This document shows positions 36,632 through 48,800 of a DNA stretch of 64,000 nucleotides, piece by piece. This DNA is from Haematobia irritans (taxonomy: Eukaryota > Arthropoda > Insecta > Diptera > Muscidae). The translations under genes and the position numbers were made by a program. The DNA lies in assembly GCF_050003625.1 (NCBI RefSeq), contig NC_134400.1:224914085-224978084 (forward strand), in the 5' to 3' direction. Below the pieces are notes generated by a model. That model was given only the letters and a program-made list of their open reading frames with translations. It did no database searches and had not been told where the DNA came from. The first letter of the stretch is position 1; every line of letters begins with the position of its first letter.

Positions 36632-38894
36632 CGACAGACCAACTCTGGTTAAAACCATATCAAATGTAACTGCTTGCACCACAATTATGTGCAATATGTC
36701 TTGGCCTTATATACCAAGCTTTGGATAATAATTTGGAATTTTCAAGACACAATATGAATCTAACGAGTCTTGTCATAAACATTTGTTTTAACACTGGCAA
36801 CAAAATCTCTGTTGCTTCGCCCATTACCACCTCTATTAGGTACTGGCATATGGATTATCTTGAATTTAATTCGAAATATTTTGCATACTACATCAAATTG
36901 TTTTTCGTTTTTAGGGTTAATGACTTTGCCTTCAATTTGTTTCCACTCATCCATCCAGCTGGTTCAGTCACTAAGTCTATCGCTAACAATCTAGTCACAC
37001 ATCTACCATAGTCACAATTGAAATACAACACTTTACACTATACTGGCCATTGTAATGGGCAAAGGTTATCAGAAAAATTCAAATGGCCTAGCATACACGT
37101 CTCTTGTGGAATTTTTTAATTACTGTGTAGATTGGGAAGCCAATGACAATAATTTTTCCCATTTAACAAATTCCCAAAATGATGGCCATAGTGAGTTAAC
37201 ATAGTCATTTGTTGATTTCGACTTGTAATAGGTGAAGACTTCATTTTAATAAGCTTGTAATACGTTGCATTGGTAAATATTGGGTAGTCGAAAAAGTATT
37301 TTCGTATTTTGTCAATAGATGTCATTGGTGTAGATTGTCTCTTAGACTACCAACGAATTACATTGTATTACGCCATATGGTGTTGGATATGTGAGATTTC
37401 GAAATTTCTGTACAAAAAGGGAGCAATACGACTTAAACCATCAATGGGGTTTGTACAATTTACGGAGAAGACGTTGTATGAGTTCTACTAGAATAACAAT
37501 GGTTCGCTCGCTACCGTTCTGGGAATTTTGATGCAAAAAATGCATCCTGTTCTAGTCGACCTATCATCATTAGACGTTTTAAATCATTTAAAAAAGGCTG
37601 GCTCTAAAAAAAAGAGACTCCTTTTTTTGGGTACCAAATGTTGAAGTTTATTAGAAAAACCGAAAGACTTTATCCCCAAAAAGTGTAGCCATAAAAGCAA
37701 TGGAAATGTTATTTTTCGATCCTAAAGTGTTGCAAAATTGGCTTAGAGTAAAGAATTTTACATGGACTTGTCAAAAGGCGGAAGTAATCCGCTGAATTGA
37801 TTTCACATTGGTTCTTCAAATGTGATCCCAGCAAAAAAATTAGAAAGTACTTCTAAAGGCACAACTTCAAAAGCACTTCCAGAAATGTTCTTCCAAAGAT
37901 GTTCTTTATTTTAACTACTCAGGAAGTTCTTTTAATTCAATTTTTTCTAATTCGCTTTTTTCATGTTTTTAAAGGGCAATTTTAACTTTTTTTGTTTCAA
38001 ATATGTTAAAAACAGAGTAAGGATTAATAAAATGATACAAATTATTTAAATTTTGTTGAAAAAATTTCTAAATTCATTCTAGAAAAATTCCGAAATTTTG
38101 AAAATATTTGAGATCAAGGGTTTCAGACAAGCATCAGAATGCATTAAAAATTATAAAAAATTATGAAAATTAATTATTTTTCAAAATATCACAAAATTGT
38201 TTGATTCACATCCAAAACACTGAATTCGGATCACATCTAAAGAAGTGATGCATATTCAGTGCAACGGCTGTTGAAATGGTGGACAACCGTCCTATGACAA
38301 GCCAATATTAAATTCATCGCTTCTGTGCCAATTTTGCACCACTTCCGGATCCAAAAAGAACATTTTCACTACCGACATGCTAAGTCGGTATTTCGGATTT
38401 CATAAAAAAAAAATAAAATAAGGAAAAACTTAATAAAATAAAATTAATCACTTTTCTTGAAATTGCGTAAAATAAAGGCTTTTTATATGTATCATCTCAA
38501 AAGACCTTCTTGTGAAGTGAAAATTATTCCATATCTAGAATGACTTTAATAAGATAGGAAGAACTTTTTCACTTGGTCATGCATGACCAATGGCTAACTT
38601 ACCCGTTGAATCTTTAAGGGATGTTTGCAGTAATAATGCTTACCTAAAATGAGACCAAAACAAATGAATCATTAAAAAAATATATAAAAGAATTAAAATT
38701 ATATTTATCTAGGCTCATTGTATTTCAAATAAAACTACATTTTTATTAAATTTAATCTTTATACTATTATAATTAAAATAAAAGTCGTGTTTTTCGAACA
38801 AATGAGATTAAGTCTTTGCAAAGAAAATGCCAGATACGAATGTAGGAGGCACTTCCATAGCCTTCAGTATAGATCTATACTGGGGGATAAAATG
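36632..38894. other. No gene recognised
   Basis: No coding motif seen. The short frames at 36721-37011 and 37309-37491 lack features. 37826-38600 looks repeat-like (gatcccagcaaaaaaattag start, acttc-rich) but no partner was found in the window. Confidence 0.4.
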
Positions 38895-38896
38895 TT

Positions 38897-39127
38897 ATAC
38901 ACACAAAGAAAATTTCATTAAAATTGAGCCAACGAAAACTTTTCATTGATATAACGAAACGTTTTATTAAGACAATGAAAATGTTCGTTAATAGTACGAA
39001 ACGTTTCGTTGACTAACAGAAAATTCGATATAATAACGAAAAATTTCGTTATATCAATGAGTTTGTTTCATTGGCTCAATTTTAATGACACATTTCATTA
39101 ATATAACGAAACTTTTTCTACCAGTGT
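38897..39127. mobile_element. ACGAAA-rich palindromic MITE
   Basis: Inverted segments cattaaaattgagccaacg and ttggctcaattttaatg lie inside ends acacacaaagaaaattt and aaactttttctaccagtgt. Many aacgaaa/tttcgtt words are present. It resembles in style the larger element at about 58727-59612. Non-coding. Confidence 0.6.
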
Positions 39128-40481
39128 ATTTATTTGCTAGTCATTCATTTTTCCATATATCTCGAATGAAAAATACTTAATGTCTTTATAATTAAAACAA
39201 TATTTTTTCAGTGTATATATAACCCCTCTTTAGTGTCACAAATGCGATTACAAAACAATGTTTTTAGTAAAAAAACAAAAAGAAACACTCTACTCTGGAG
39301 ATTGGAGTGAAACGAAATATAAAATCACCTTTCTTTTCGACCCCGTAATCTCATAAAATCGCCAATCACAATCATCTACAACAAATCGCAATCTAATTAA
39401 GAAAAACCAGAGTACATTGTGATATATTTTTATATTGCAATTTATGGCTGTAATGCAAGCAAAATGACCAGACATACTTCCACTGATGGGCTTCCATTGG
39501 ATATGGATAATGTGCAGCTTGTTATGGACCAAATACAGCTGGCAATTGTCTTTCAGAGGACAATGTTGCCTGAAACTCTGGTGGCCATGCAATTTGAAAA
39601 TGACCAACAACAAAAAGTACTTTCCACTCCATAAGCCACCTGCCTTTCAAAAACCAGGGAGACACTTCTACTTCGTGCTAACGTTGCCCAGAAGGTTGCT
39701 TATGCACATTGTTTTCTTTATTTTTATGTGCAAAATCCCTGCATTAGTGAATGCTCTTTTAATTTTTTTTTGGCCATGTTTAAAATATCCAGCTGGGTTC
39801 CAGCTTTTGGATGGTTAGTTTGTATGTCTGTTTTGGCCACTGTTTTCATTATTCAGCTTCAAGCCATATAGCCAGCTGCACAAAGCGATTTTAGCCCGAT
39901 TAACTCTTAAAGGCGAACCCAATTTTACCGTTTTTAGTTCAACGATAATGCTGGGGACTGTTTTCCTTTTTTTGGTTGGGGCCAGTTTTTTTTCTCTATT
40001 TGAAATTTTATTAAAATTGCAAATGCCTGTCTATGACTGGATCTAGAGCTGCAGCGGTGGTATTGGTGGCTGGTGGCACTAAAATTCACTTTTTCTTTCA
40101 AAGCCATTCATGGCAAAGTGTTTTTATTGGCACTTAAAACGTAAACTAGCGAAAGGCGTTTATAGTGACGCCGTCATGGAACAGGTTCATGATTTTTACA
40201 ATCAGCTGGGAGGGGTCCGCTCTAAATAGCAACCGAAAACTTGATTTTTTTGTTTTATGTGCCAGTGGAAAATTCACAAACATCTACATTTGTCTTCCAT
40301 GTGAATTATTTTGGAAACTTCCATTTTATTCTAGTGTAATGAATGCAAGTGATTTCAGGCAATGGTGTAGCCACAGTACATAACGAAATTATATCATCCT
40401 AATTTTTGATCCTGTTTTCTATACATCTCAGCAGTAAAAATGTATCAGCACTGGAGATTAATCGAAATGATACAGAAGACA
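39128..40481. other. Less AT-rich stretch, no gene recognised
   Basis: Composition is more balanced around 39420-40200. The frames of 71-110 codons there show no known motif and no consistent splice structure that I could build. Confidence 0.4.
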
Positions 40482-40489
40482 TTCGACAT

Positions 40490-40860
40490 TAGAGGCGTGC
40501 ACACGAGTAATATTTTACTCACGCACGATATTGTTTAGTAGGACTCACGCACACTCACGAAAAGAACATTTTTGCTCACGCACAAAAATAATCACGAATA
40601 ATTTTAGGGGCTTGCCTGAAAACATGAGCATGATTAAAACCGAGAGCGTTATTATACTCTTAACATTTCAGGCGTCACTAAAATTGTAAATTAATTCACC
40701 TCGTAAGTGTTTATGACAGAGGGCGGGATTATTTTCGTGGGTGTATTTTTCAGAAATTCGTTACTCACGCACACTCACGAAATTATTTTCGTGACATCAC
40801 GCTCGCGCACACTCACGCCGTTGTCTTCAGCGACAATTTCGTGTCACGTGCACACCTCTA
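40490..40860. mobile_element. hAT-type MITE with CACGCAC arrays, copy 2
   Basis: 371 bp with ends tagaggcgtgc and gcacacctcta, flanked by the perfect 8-bp duplication ttcgacat (40482-40489, 40861-40868). The interior has ctcacgcac and actcacgaa repeats, as in the copy at 34565-35071, plus a short non-repetitive centre. Confidence 0.93.
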
Positions 40861-41389
40861 TTCGACATACATATCCATGTCAGCAAACAAACAATAGCTT
40901 TATGGGTTTAACAAAAACAGAACCCCATACCATTGAGGGGTTCAGATTTTTTCGTACAAATCTTTATCTCAAGCAGAACATACAAGAAACCGCAGGGCTG
41001 TGAAATAGATCACAATAATAAATTGGAAATCTATACAATGGCAGGTTTTTGTGAATCATGAGCACAATAAAATAAAAAATATTACGAAACAGCTTATGCT
41101 GACCTTTACTACTTGTTTCGAAATACTTTTGTTCAGTGTATTCTTCTTATTCTAATTGCAATTAAAAGTTTTAAGTACTTTTGGTGGGGTCTACACACCC
41201 TCAAAAAAAATCGCCTCTCTAACATATGTTCCAAACATATTTTGCAGGAAGCATATATATTATTGGATACTGCCGAAACATTAATATATTTGTTTAATGT
41301 GAACATATTATATGTTTGGAAGCATTTTGAGCCCAAAAATATTATATGCTTAGAAGAATTTTCCCCAAAGAAGATTGTGCTCATTCCCT

Positions 41390-41790
41390 AACATAATTTT
41401 CACATCCACGAAATTTTTTAGTTCTTGGCATCTTTTTCTGTAATACAAATAATGTTGAAGAAATTATTCAATTTTATTATTTTTTTTTTAAAATTTTACC
41501 TTTCGCCTGGACGGAGAATCGAAACGAGGACCATACAGTTTGTAAGCCAACAAACTACCACTGAGCTACGTAGCTGTTATAGTCACCAGTAGACAATTAT
41601 CGTTATAAGTTACATTTATATAGCATAGTTTGCAGCGCCCACGAGCCCATGCAAACATAACATTATTTAACAGAAACACACATGTGTTGGCAACGTGGAG
41701 CAGTGGTTAGCATGTCTGCCGTACATGCAAAGGGTCGTGGGTTCAATCCCTGCTCCGACCAAACACCAATTGCTTTTTTTAATTTACACA
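41390..41790 (-). repeat. Composite repeat with two divergent tRNA-like modules, copy 1
   Basis: Reverse-complement relative of 63003-63330. On the minus strand, 41497-41580 carries a tRNA-like module (ctcagtggtagtttg as A box, gtttcgattctcc as B box). On the plus strand, 41675-41765 carries another (gagcagtggttagcatg and gggttcaatccctgctc). Their 5' ends face each other across about 95 bp containing gggctcgtgggcgc in the minus sense. Confidence 0.75.
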
Positions 41791-44284
41791 TTTATATTTA
41801 TACTATATTAAATTTTTATAATGAAATGTGGGTTATTAAAGATTTACAGTCAGAAACAGTGATTGATATAAACGAAATGGACTAAGATTTTGGATTTGAG
41901 ATTAATAAAAAACTGTTTTTAGTATAAAAGTTTGAAATTTTGGAAAGAATTCAAAAACTCTAACAAAAGAAGAACGAGTCGAAAATTTATTTAGGCGTGA
42001 ACAGTTTTTTACTAGCATTTAACACCATTTTAAATGCATTTAATACTTATCATGTTTTGTACTTAATTTAATTTTTAACTTTAAGGCCGGTATTAAGTTG
42101 GTATTATCGCTCTAAAATGACCTTGTTTTGCCTTTTACTTTTCTTTAATAATTCATTCTAAAGAAAATAAACTTTTTCAAATGTTTTAGCTGCAAAACTC
42201 GAACTTAATGCCCGCTTTTATATTTGAAGGTGTCCGTCAACTCCTCTTGGACTACTTATTAATAAAGAGGAACTAAACTTTGTTCTTATACATTTTACTT
42301 TTTAATTTTTCACTATTTCCTCCTTTTTTCATTTTACTGTCCCAACTCTAAAAAGAGTATAATGCCCTTTCGTTATTTTTATGAATATCCCCTTGTAATT
42401 TGTGTATATTTTCCACCGTTTTTTTTTTTTTTTTTGTAATTTCCTTTGCCTGAATATTTTGACTTACTCCTCGTACGTTCCGGTTTCTTTTAACGAACCA
42501 AGAAAAATAGTGTACCCATAACGGCAAAATGATAAACAAAACACATGTCCACACACACGTAAAATGCTGCTTTCAAGCCGAAAACACATGCTGTTTTTTT
42601 TTTTCAAATGTCTATTCTCTTGGTTCTGAATATCTATTCTCTTTATTCCGAATACTCATTCTAATATTCAAATTAAATAATATTTAGACTTAAGCATATA
42701 ACATTTTTGGCCTTATCATAAAGCAGTTTCCGAAACAACATATAAGCGGTTTCACAGAAATTGCTCTCTTTTGATTCTCTCGCTGTGTTAATTTGAAACC
42801 CTCCCGGTTTCTATCTCTATTTGTCGCTCTCTGAATAAAATAAAACAACATATATATGTTTACTCGAAATTTGTAAAATTATATATGTTTACATTCACAC
42901 ATATAATTTTTATGAGACATGTATGCCCCAAACATAATATATTCTAACATGTTAACATATGTGTTCCAAACATTTAGTGTTAGTTTGGAAACATTACATG
43001 TTCGCACGTAAATATATTGTGTTTAAAAATTGTGCCCGAAACACATTTTGTTTATATCGAAACATATGAAAAACATATTTTTCTAACAGTGCACGTACTT
43101 GACTTCTCCAACTTCCATTCACAACAAACCCCACTCCGTTCGAGCAAATTTCGTTTAAAGTTTAAACATACAGCCATGCAGTATAACAAGAACAACAACT
43201 GCAACAACAAAATATCCAAATCAAAGTTCAATGGCATTTTCATATCCATTCAACATAAGCCTGACAAGCAAAAATACCTGTGGGTTTGTATGTATGTGTG
43301 AGTGAAGAGACGACATATCATACCATAGAATACATTTCAAAAATGCACTTTGTTCTTTGGTCTACATACAAGTGCACAATGCAATAAACAAACAAACCCA
43401 CATAAGATCAAACTTAAATTTGTATATCAGGGTAGTGTTGCCATTATCCAGTTATGTATCTAGAGTATGGAAATTTTAAAAATGTTGAATAATGGTGCAA
43501 TTCTTTTAAGAAAAAAAAAGCAAAAACAAAAACGTTACTTTAGTACACAGAAAAAATAATTGATAATAAAATTCAATCGTTAAATCTTAAATGTACAAAT
43601 AATGTTTAATCGTTTTAATAGAAAAAAAAATTATTGAGAATTACTTGATTTTCTGGTAATTATATTTAATGTGTTCTCGCTCTATCTCTGTGTGGTTAGT
43701 AATGCAATTTATTATCCCCCTTCCCCATGGGAAAAACTGCAGTTGGTTCAAAGACCCAGAAAGGGAAAAGGCGATATTGTATTGGGTAGGATAGCAAGAT
43801 GCATTTACTGTAGATACACCCAAATATAAGTATGTATATGCGAGTAAAGCATCGCAATGAACAAACGCAGTTACCACAAATTTTATAAATGCTAACATTC
43901 ATGTCGATTCGGAGCAACCCAGTGGGAAAAAGTGGCAATTTAAAGTCATGCTAGGATTTCTAGAGGGGAAAAGTTTCGAAAGCAGAAAAAGATAAATTAA
44001 TGTGTAAGCGTAACCACGGACGGAATACCGTGATGGCCAAATTAAAATCTATGCTAATTCCTTGGTGGAAACTTGTTAAACTCAAAGAAAGGTATAGTTG
44101 CTGCCTGGTCACGTGGGTATTCTTTTATATTCAAATAAGTCAATAAATAAGATATTATATGTTTTTATTCAACTTCAGTGTTTAATATTAAAAAATCATA
44201 CTATATTGATATAAAAAACGCTCGGAAAAAAGAAAAGAGATAAATGTTTGCCGACAATAAGCTATTGGTTTTGTTAGTCGCGAC
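41791..44284. other. No gene; AACATATGTT-type repeats
   Basis: 42680-43100 (and 41210-41390) are rich in aacatatgtt, ccaaacat and acatgtt palindromic words, suggesting decayed MITEs. A TA-rich 43540-43640 segment follows. No coding motif. Confidence 0.4.
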
Positions 44285-44380
44285 AAATCAACTTTTACTA
44301 GATTTTAACTGTCATTTGCTTTATAAAACAGAGATTTTAAATCTCGAAAATGTGAATTTTGAGCGTAATGTGTAGAGCCT
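44285..44380. mobile_element. Palindromic MITE, copy C
   Basis: Diverged copy of 23867-23980, retaining actagattttaactgtcat, tttataaaa and ttttgagcgtaatgtgta. Confidence 0.55.
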
Positions 44381-44385
44381 ATAAC

Positions 44386-45786
44386 GGTAGAAATGACACC
44401 TCAAGAAATACGCATTAGAAGGCCATGTTTAAAAAAGTGTTACGTTCTCTTTTCAACACTGGGTGTTTAAAAAAGTGTTACGTTCTTTTTTCAACACTGG
44501 GTATGTATCCCGTGTCTACAAAATTTATTTGTTTCCCTTGAAATTGTTCGAACCTGAAACCTGCAAAGTTCAGAGTCAAATATACTATTGCAACTACAAC
44601 TCCAAGTAACTGCTCATCAACAGATTTTCTGTATAAACATCAAACACTGGTGTGTACTTGTTGTACTTACTCTCTGCGTTGTTGACTGAGTTGTTCGGTC
44701 GTATGTATAAGCCGTTATGTAGAGAGAATATAAAAATACGGTATTTAACACTAAGGTGTGTCTGTGTGAATACACATCTCTGAGGTATTTGCAATGGGGA
44801 TTATGCATTAATCCCCATGCAAGCTAGAAAGTTATGCAAACTCAACTTTATTTGAACGATCTTGAGCAAAAGAATTGACTAAAAATAACTCAGGGAATTA
44901 TTATATAAATTTAAGTTAACTTTCGTTTAAATGTTGCCAAGAAAATGGATAACTAAAGAAAATAGTTACTGCATAACTAAATCTAAACTAAATCCAAAAA
45001 TTTCTCCTCTTTGACTAATTTTGAGATAATGCAAATTGAATAAAATATATACTAAAGAAAAATAAGTTCACCCCAAAAAGGCTATTTATTTGTTTATATA
45101 TTTTTTTATTTTATATTTACATTAATTTTCTTTGTAAATACAAAATTCAATGTTGTCGATGTCCTCTAATTAATTTTCCAAATAATTCAATTCAGGATAC
45201 AATGGCATTAAACTTGAATGTTTCACTCCTGAAGAATACCATGGAATTCTCCATAGTCTCCTTTGTATTCCGGACACAAGTATTTACCCAAGACAAATAA
45301 ATAAGTGTTTGTAATAAAGCCAAGGGATGAGGAGGGGGAATGGGGTAATTTTAAACAAAAGGAAGTATCGTTCATGTTGTGTTGGTATCTTCTTACAAGA
45401 CGACAACAAAAAAGTTCCAGATGTTGTTTTGCTCCTTGTGTTCCCAAGAAATTTGACATCCAATAAAAAATGTTTCGATTGTCAATGAGCAAAAAAAAAG
45501 GTAGTGGAAAAATACTATAAGACCCTGAATAAGAGAGAGACAGGGAACCAAAAAGAAGGAGTATTGTAAATAACAAGAAAGAAAATCAAAATAAGCTTCT
45601 TAACAAATTTGTTACTTTTTAAAATACCTTGTGATACCAGCTAAGAACTTGCATTAAAGAAATATGAGGGATATTCAAGAACAGTGGCTTGAAATTGATA
45701 ATGTCCAATGTGTTAATTATATTATCTTTGGTTTCATTAGGTATTTCAAATAGGTCCTATACTAAACCAATGTCCATTGAGTTTTT
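44386..45786. other. No gene recognised
   Basis: A short direct repeat lies at about 44420-44505 (gtgtttaaaaaagtgttacg). Otherwise it is featureless; the 117-codon minus frame at 45223-45576 has no known motif. Confidence 0.4.
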
Positions 45787-46050
45787 AGCTATTATTTGTG
45801 TTCAGCAACGAAGCTCAGTTGGTTACGTAAATAAGTAGAATTGTCTATTTTTGACGCATTGGAAGACAACATTGAAGCATTTATTCGTGAGATACTGGCC
45901 GAAATGTTACAAAGAGTACGCCAAAATTGCACTAGGCGGATGGACCATTTGATGCGCAGTTGCGGTCAATATTTGCATCAAATAGTCTTCAAACAGTACA
46001 GTACTATCGATTCAAATATAGACTTCATATATTTTTCTGAATTTTGAGTT
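45787..46050 (+). pseudogene. DD41D mariner transposase remnant
   Basis: LFSNEAQ (relative of LFSDEAH), then a stop and a jump to a C-terminal piece, DALEDNIEAFIREILAEMLQ, then RRMDHLMRSCGQYL. These match the ends of the transposase at 24585-25280, so most of the catalytic domain is deleted. No ends or target duplication were defined. Confidence 0.75.
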
Positions 46051-46174
46051 TTTTTAATTTTCCTATAGCTCTTAAAAAAACGTCCTATACAAAAAAAAAT
46101 ATCTATGACAAACACATTTTGTAAGCAGTTTTTCATTAACGCTGGCTTGAATTAATTGAATTCATCAGGACACA

Positions 46175-46253
46175 GACAATCTAGAAGAAGACGCAGTTTT
46201 GTTTTCTCTCTCTCTCTCTCAGAGAACCAGGCTGCGTCTTCTTCTAGATTGTC
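46175..46253. repeat. 22-bp perfect inverted repeat around a TC run
   Basis: Arms 46175-46196 (gacaatctagaagaagacgc plus ag) and 46232-46253 are exact reverse complements. They are separated by 35 bases that contain a (TC)n run. Confidence 0.9.
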
Positions 46254-47708
46254 AAATCAAATCAGAGTTGCCATGTTTTTTGTAAAATCCCCAAAAATTT
46301 TTCCAAATAAAAGTATAATATAAACGGCACATACATGTGTATTTCGTCTTAAATTTGAGGAAATTGTATTCCTAATAATTCTTTGCATTATTTGTTTTCA
46401 CTTTGAAGCACTGTGCCCATGCCAAAGATGTACTACCTACCTCAAGGTGTGGTTGGATAGGTAGCAACACAGATATGTTCACCCGTGCCACCCATAAACA
46501 CTATCATCGAATCGGCGGTAGTGATGGTAGCAGAAACTCGAATGTGTTGTAGACACAAAACAGTCTGAGCAACAAGCAATCGGATTGCCAACCAACCAAC
46601 CACCCACCACACAACTTCTCTACCACGAAGTGAAAGATGCGACCATGATGATACACGCGTGTTACGTGATACCATTCACTGAAATCTCAGCAATGGAGCC
46701 CTTGCTACCCCTCAAAACAAACACCAACCATGGGAAAGGTGTTTGAATATCACGACAGTGGAAAGGTGGAATGGCGTATGTCTGCTCGGTGTACAATGGG
46801 CCGAGGTGTTAAAATCCATTTAACATTTCCCCAAAAATAAAAAAAAAATACCACTAGCAAACCAACAATGGAATGTTTTGTTGAACGGAATATGTTGGCC
46901 GTTGAGTTCATTTCTCCCCGGTTGTGAGGCAAGCCCATAAAGAAAACTCCATATTGATGTAGTTATTCTGTCAAGCCAAACTGGGTGTGGTTGGTTAAGA
47001 GGCAAATGTGAATGAGAATTTACAGGATTATATGACTGATGGATGGATGGATGAGTGGAAAAAGTAAGGGAAGGGTCGTTTTAACAGGACTCCCCATCAA
47101 CGCGGCCACCCCAGCCAGCTTCATCAACAGCATCATCGTTGTCATCATTGCTATTCATACTTGGTTGTTGATAGCTTCAATGGGAGTTGCTAATGGAAGT
47201 TGATGGAAGTTGGAAAACAACAAATATGCAAAATAATGTAACAATTAATTGAAAAATTGTGGCTCTTTGTATTACAAATATCCTTCATGCTTCGTGCTTC
47301 ATGAAATTCCCCCCTCCATCCCACTTTGTAATTTCTCTACAGCAAGGAGGAATTTTCCTACGGCAATTTAGAGGATTATTATTTCATAAACAAAAAATTG
47401 GGTAAGGCATTTAAGAGAGGGAGTGGACGGGAATGTTAGAGCAATGGGGAGCGGGAGAGTGAGTATTCTGTGTATGAACCATGGCGAATGTTGTTGGAGT
47501 ATGAGATTCCAATTTAAAGCGCGAAAATGTTAAAATACTTCACAGTTTTGTGGTCTTTTAGGTTTTGAAGTTGATAGGGGGAATACGAGCACAGCAGAGC
47601 ATTTGCTTCGTTTTTTTTTTTCGAATAAAAAAAAAAAAAGAGTTAAATGCACTAAAATGTTTTTAATTAAAGTCGTTGGAGATATTTGTTAAAGGATGGG
47701 CAATTTAC
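46254..47708. other. Less AT-rich stretch, no gene recognised
   Basis: 46430-47170 has noticeably higher GC than its surroundings. No frame over 80 codons and no protein motif were found. It might be conserved regulatory DNA; that is speculation. Confidence 0.35.
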
Positions 47709-48800
47709 TACACTGAATAAAAGCTTGCCAAGTTCCAAAGACTTTGTGTTTCCACCAATGATTTTTGTATTAATTCCGAGCCAAAGAAACGAAGAATTTT
47801 ACTAAGGACACAAATTTTAATTTATTAGTTTTTCCCTCTGTTATCTATCTATCTCTGTTTTAACCAAAAACTAAAAATCTGCATTCACAATTTTATTGAT
47901 CAAAGAAAAACTTTGTACATTCGAACTTCTCTAAAGTGAACTTCTACTTCTTTTCTTAAGGTCGGTACTCTGTTCGGTTTTCGAGTTGAAACTCCATACA
48001 AAACCAAAAAATGCGAAAGACCAGCGAAATTTTTTCCATTTGTGGTACTTTGTTTTTTTTTCGAGTTGAAAAACTGACGTCTATAGCATGGCGCCATTTG
48101 CAATGTTAGTTAAGAAATAATTTATTTATTACAACTATTTGTGTGGCTTTATAACGCAAACACGGATCATATTTTTTCCCCAAAAATATACAAAGGATCA
48201 AAGGAGTAGCAGATCAATTGCCCAAGGAAAAATAAAATGTTAATTTTGTAATAGCAAGCAGCAACCACCAACTTAATTCAATATCGCTCCCTGTTAAATA
48301 GCGCTCCCTGTTACCTAAATAAACAGCAGTTTCTATGGTTTCGATAAAGCTTTTCGCAAGAATGAACATAGTACTGACCTTTAGGAACGAAATTTCAGAC
48401 AAGTAAAGTTTACTTTTGCCGCTAAAAAATTCTTTAAAAACAAATAAATTACTTTACAGACAATCGTTGAATCATTTATCATAAATTCCAGTTTATCTCC
48501 TGTTAAATAGCGCTCCCTGTTACCTGAATAAACACCAGATTCTATAGTTTCGATAACGTTTTTTTTTTCGCAAGAATGAACATAGTACTGACCTTTAGGA
48601 ACGAAATTTCAAACAAGCAAAGTTTACTTTTGCCGCTAAAAAATTCTTTAAAAACAAATAAATTACTTTACAGACAATCGTTGAATCATTTATCATAAAT
48701 TCCAGTTTATCTCCTCTATACTAAAGTGCTTTATAATAAAGGAAATTTCGTTTGTCTAAAATTTCGTCCCTGAGGAAAGTATTTTTTCTTTGGGTGTATA
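47709..48800. repeat. Repeat region with a 210-bp tandem duplication
   Basis: Two direct units at about 48290-48499 and 48500-48714 share gttaaatagcgctccctg, gaacatagtactgacctt and ttgccgctaaaaaattctt. The right edge (tttgtctaaaatttcg to ttctttgggtgta) resembles the right end of the element at 62673-63585, so this is probably a member of that TIR group. Confidence 0.6.

Noticed and set aside
41675..41765. Possible genuine tRNA gene
   Set aside because: A- and B-box sequences are present, but I cannot draw a full cloverleaf with a sensible anticodon stem. The module recurs with changes at 63003-63075 inside a mobile element, so it is tRNA-derived rather than a tRNA gene.
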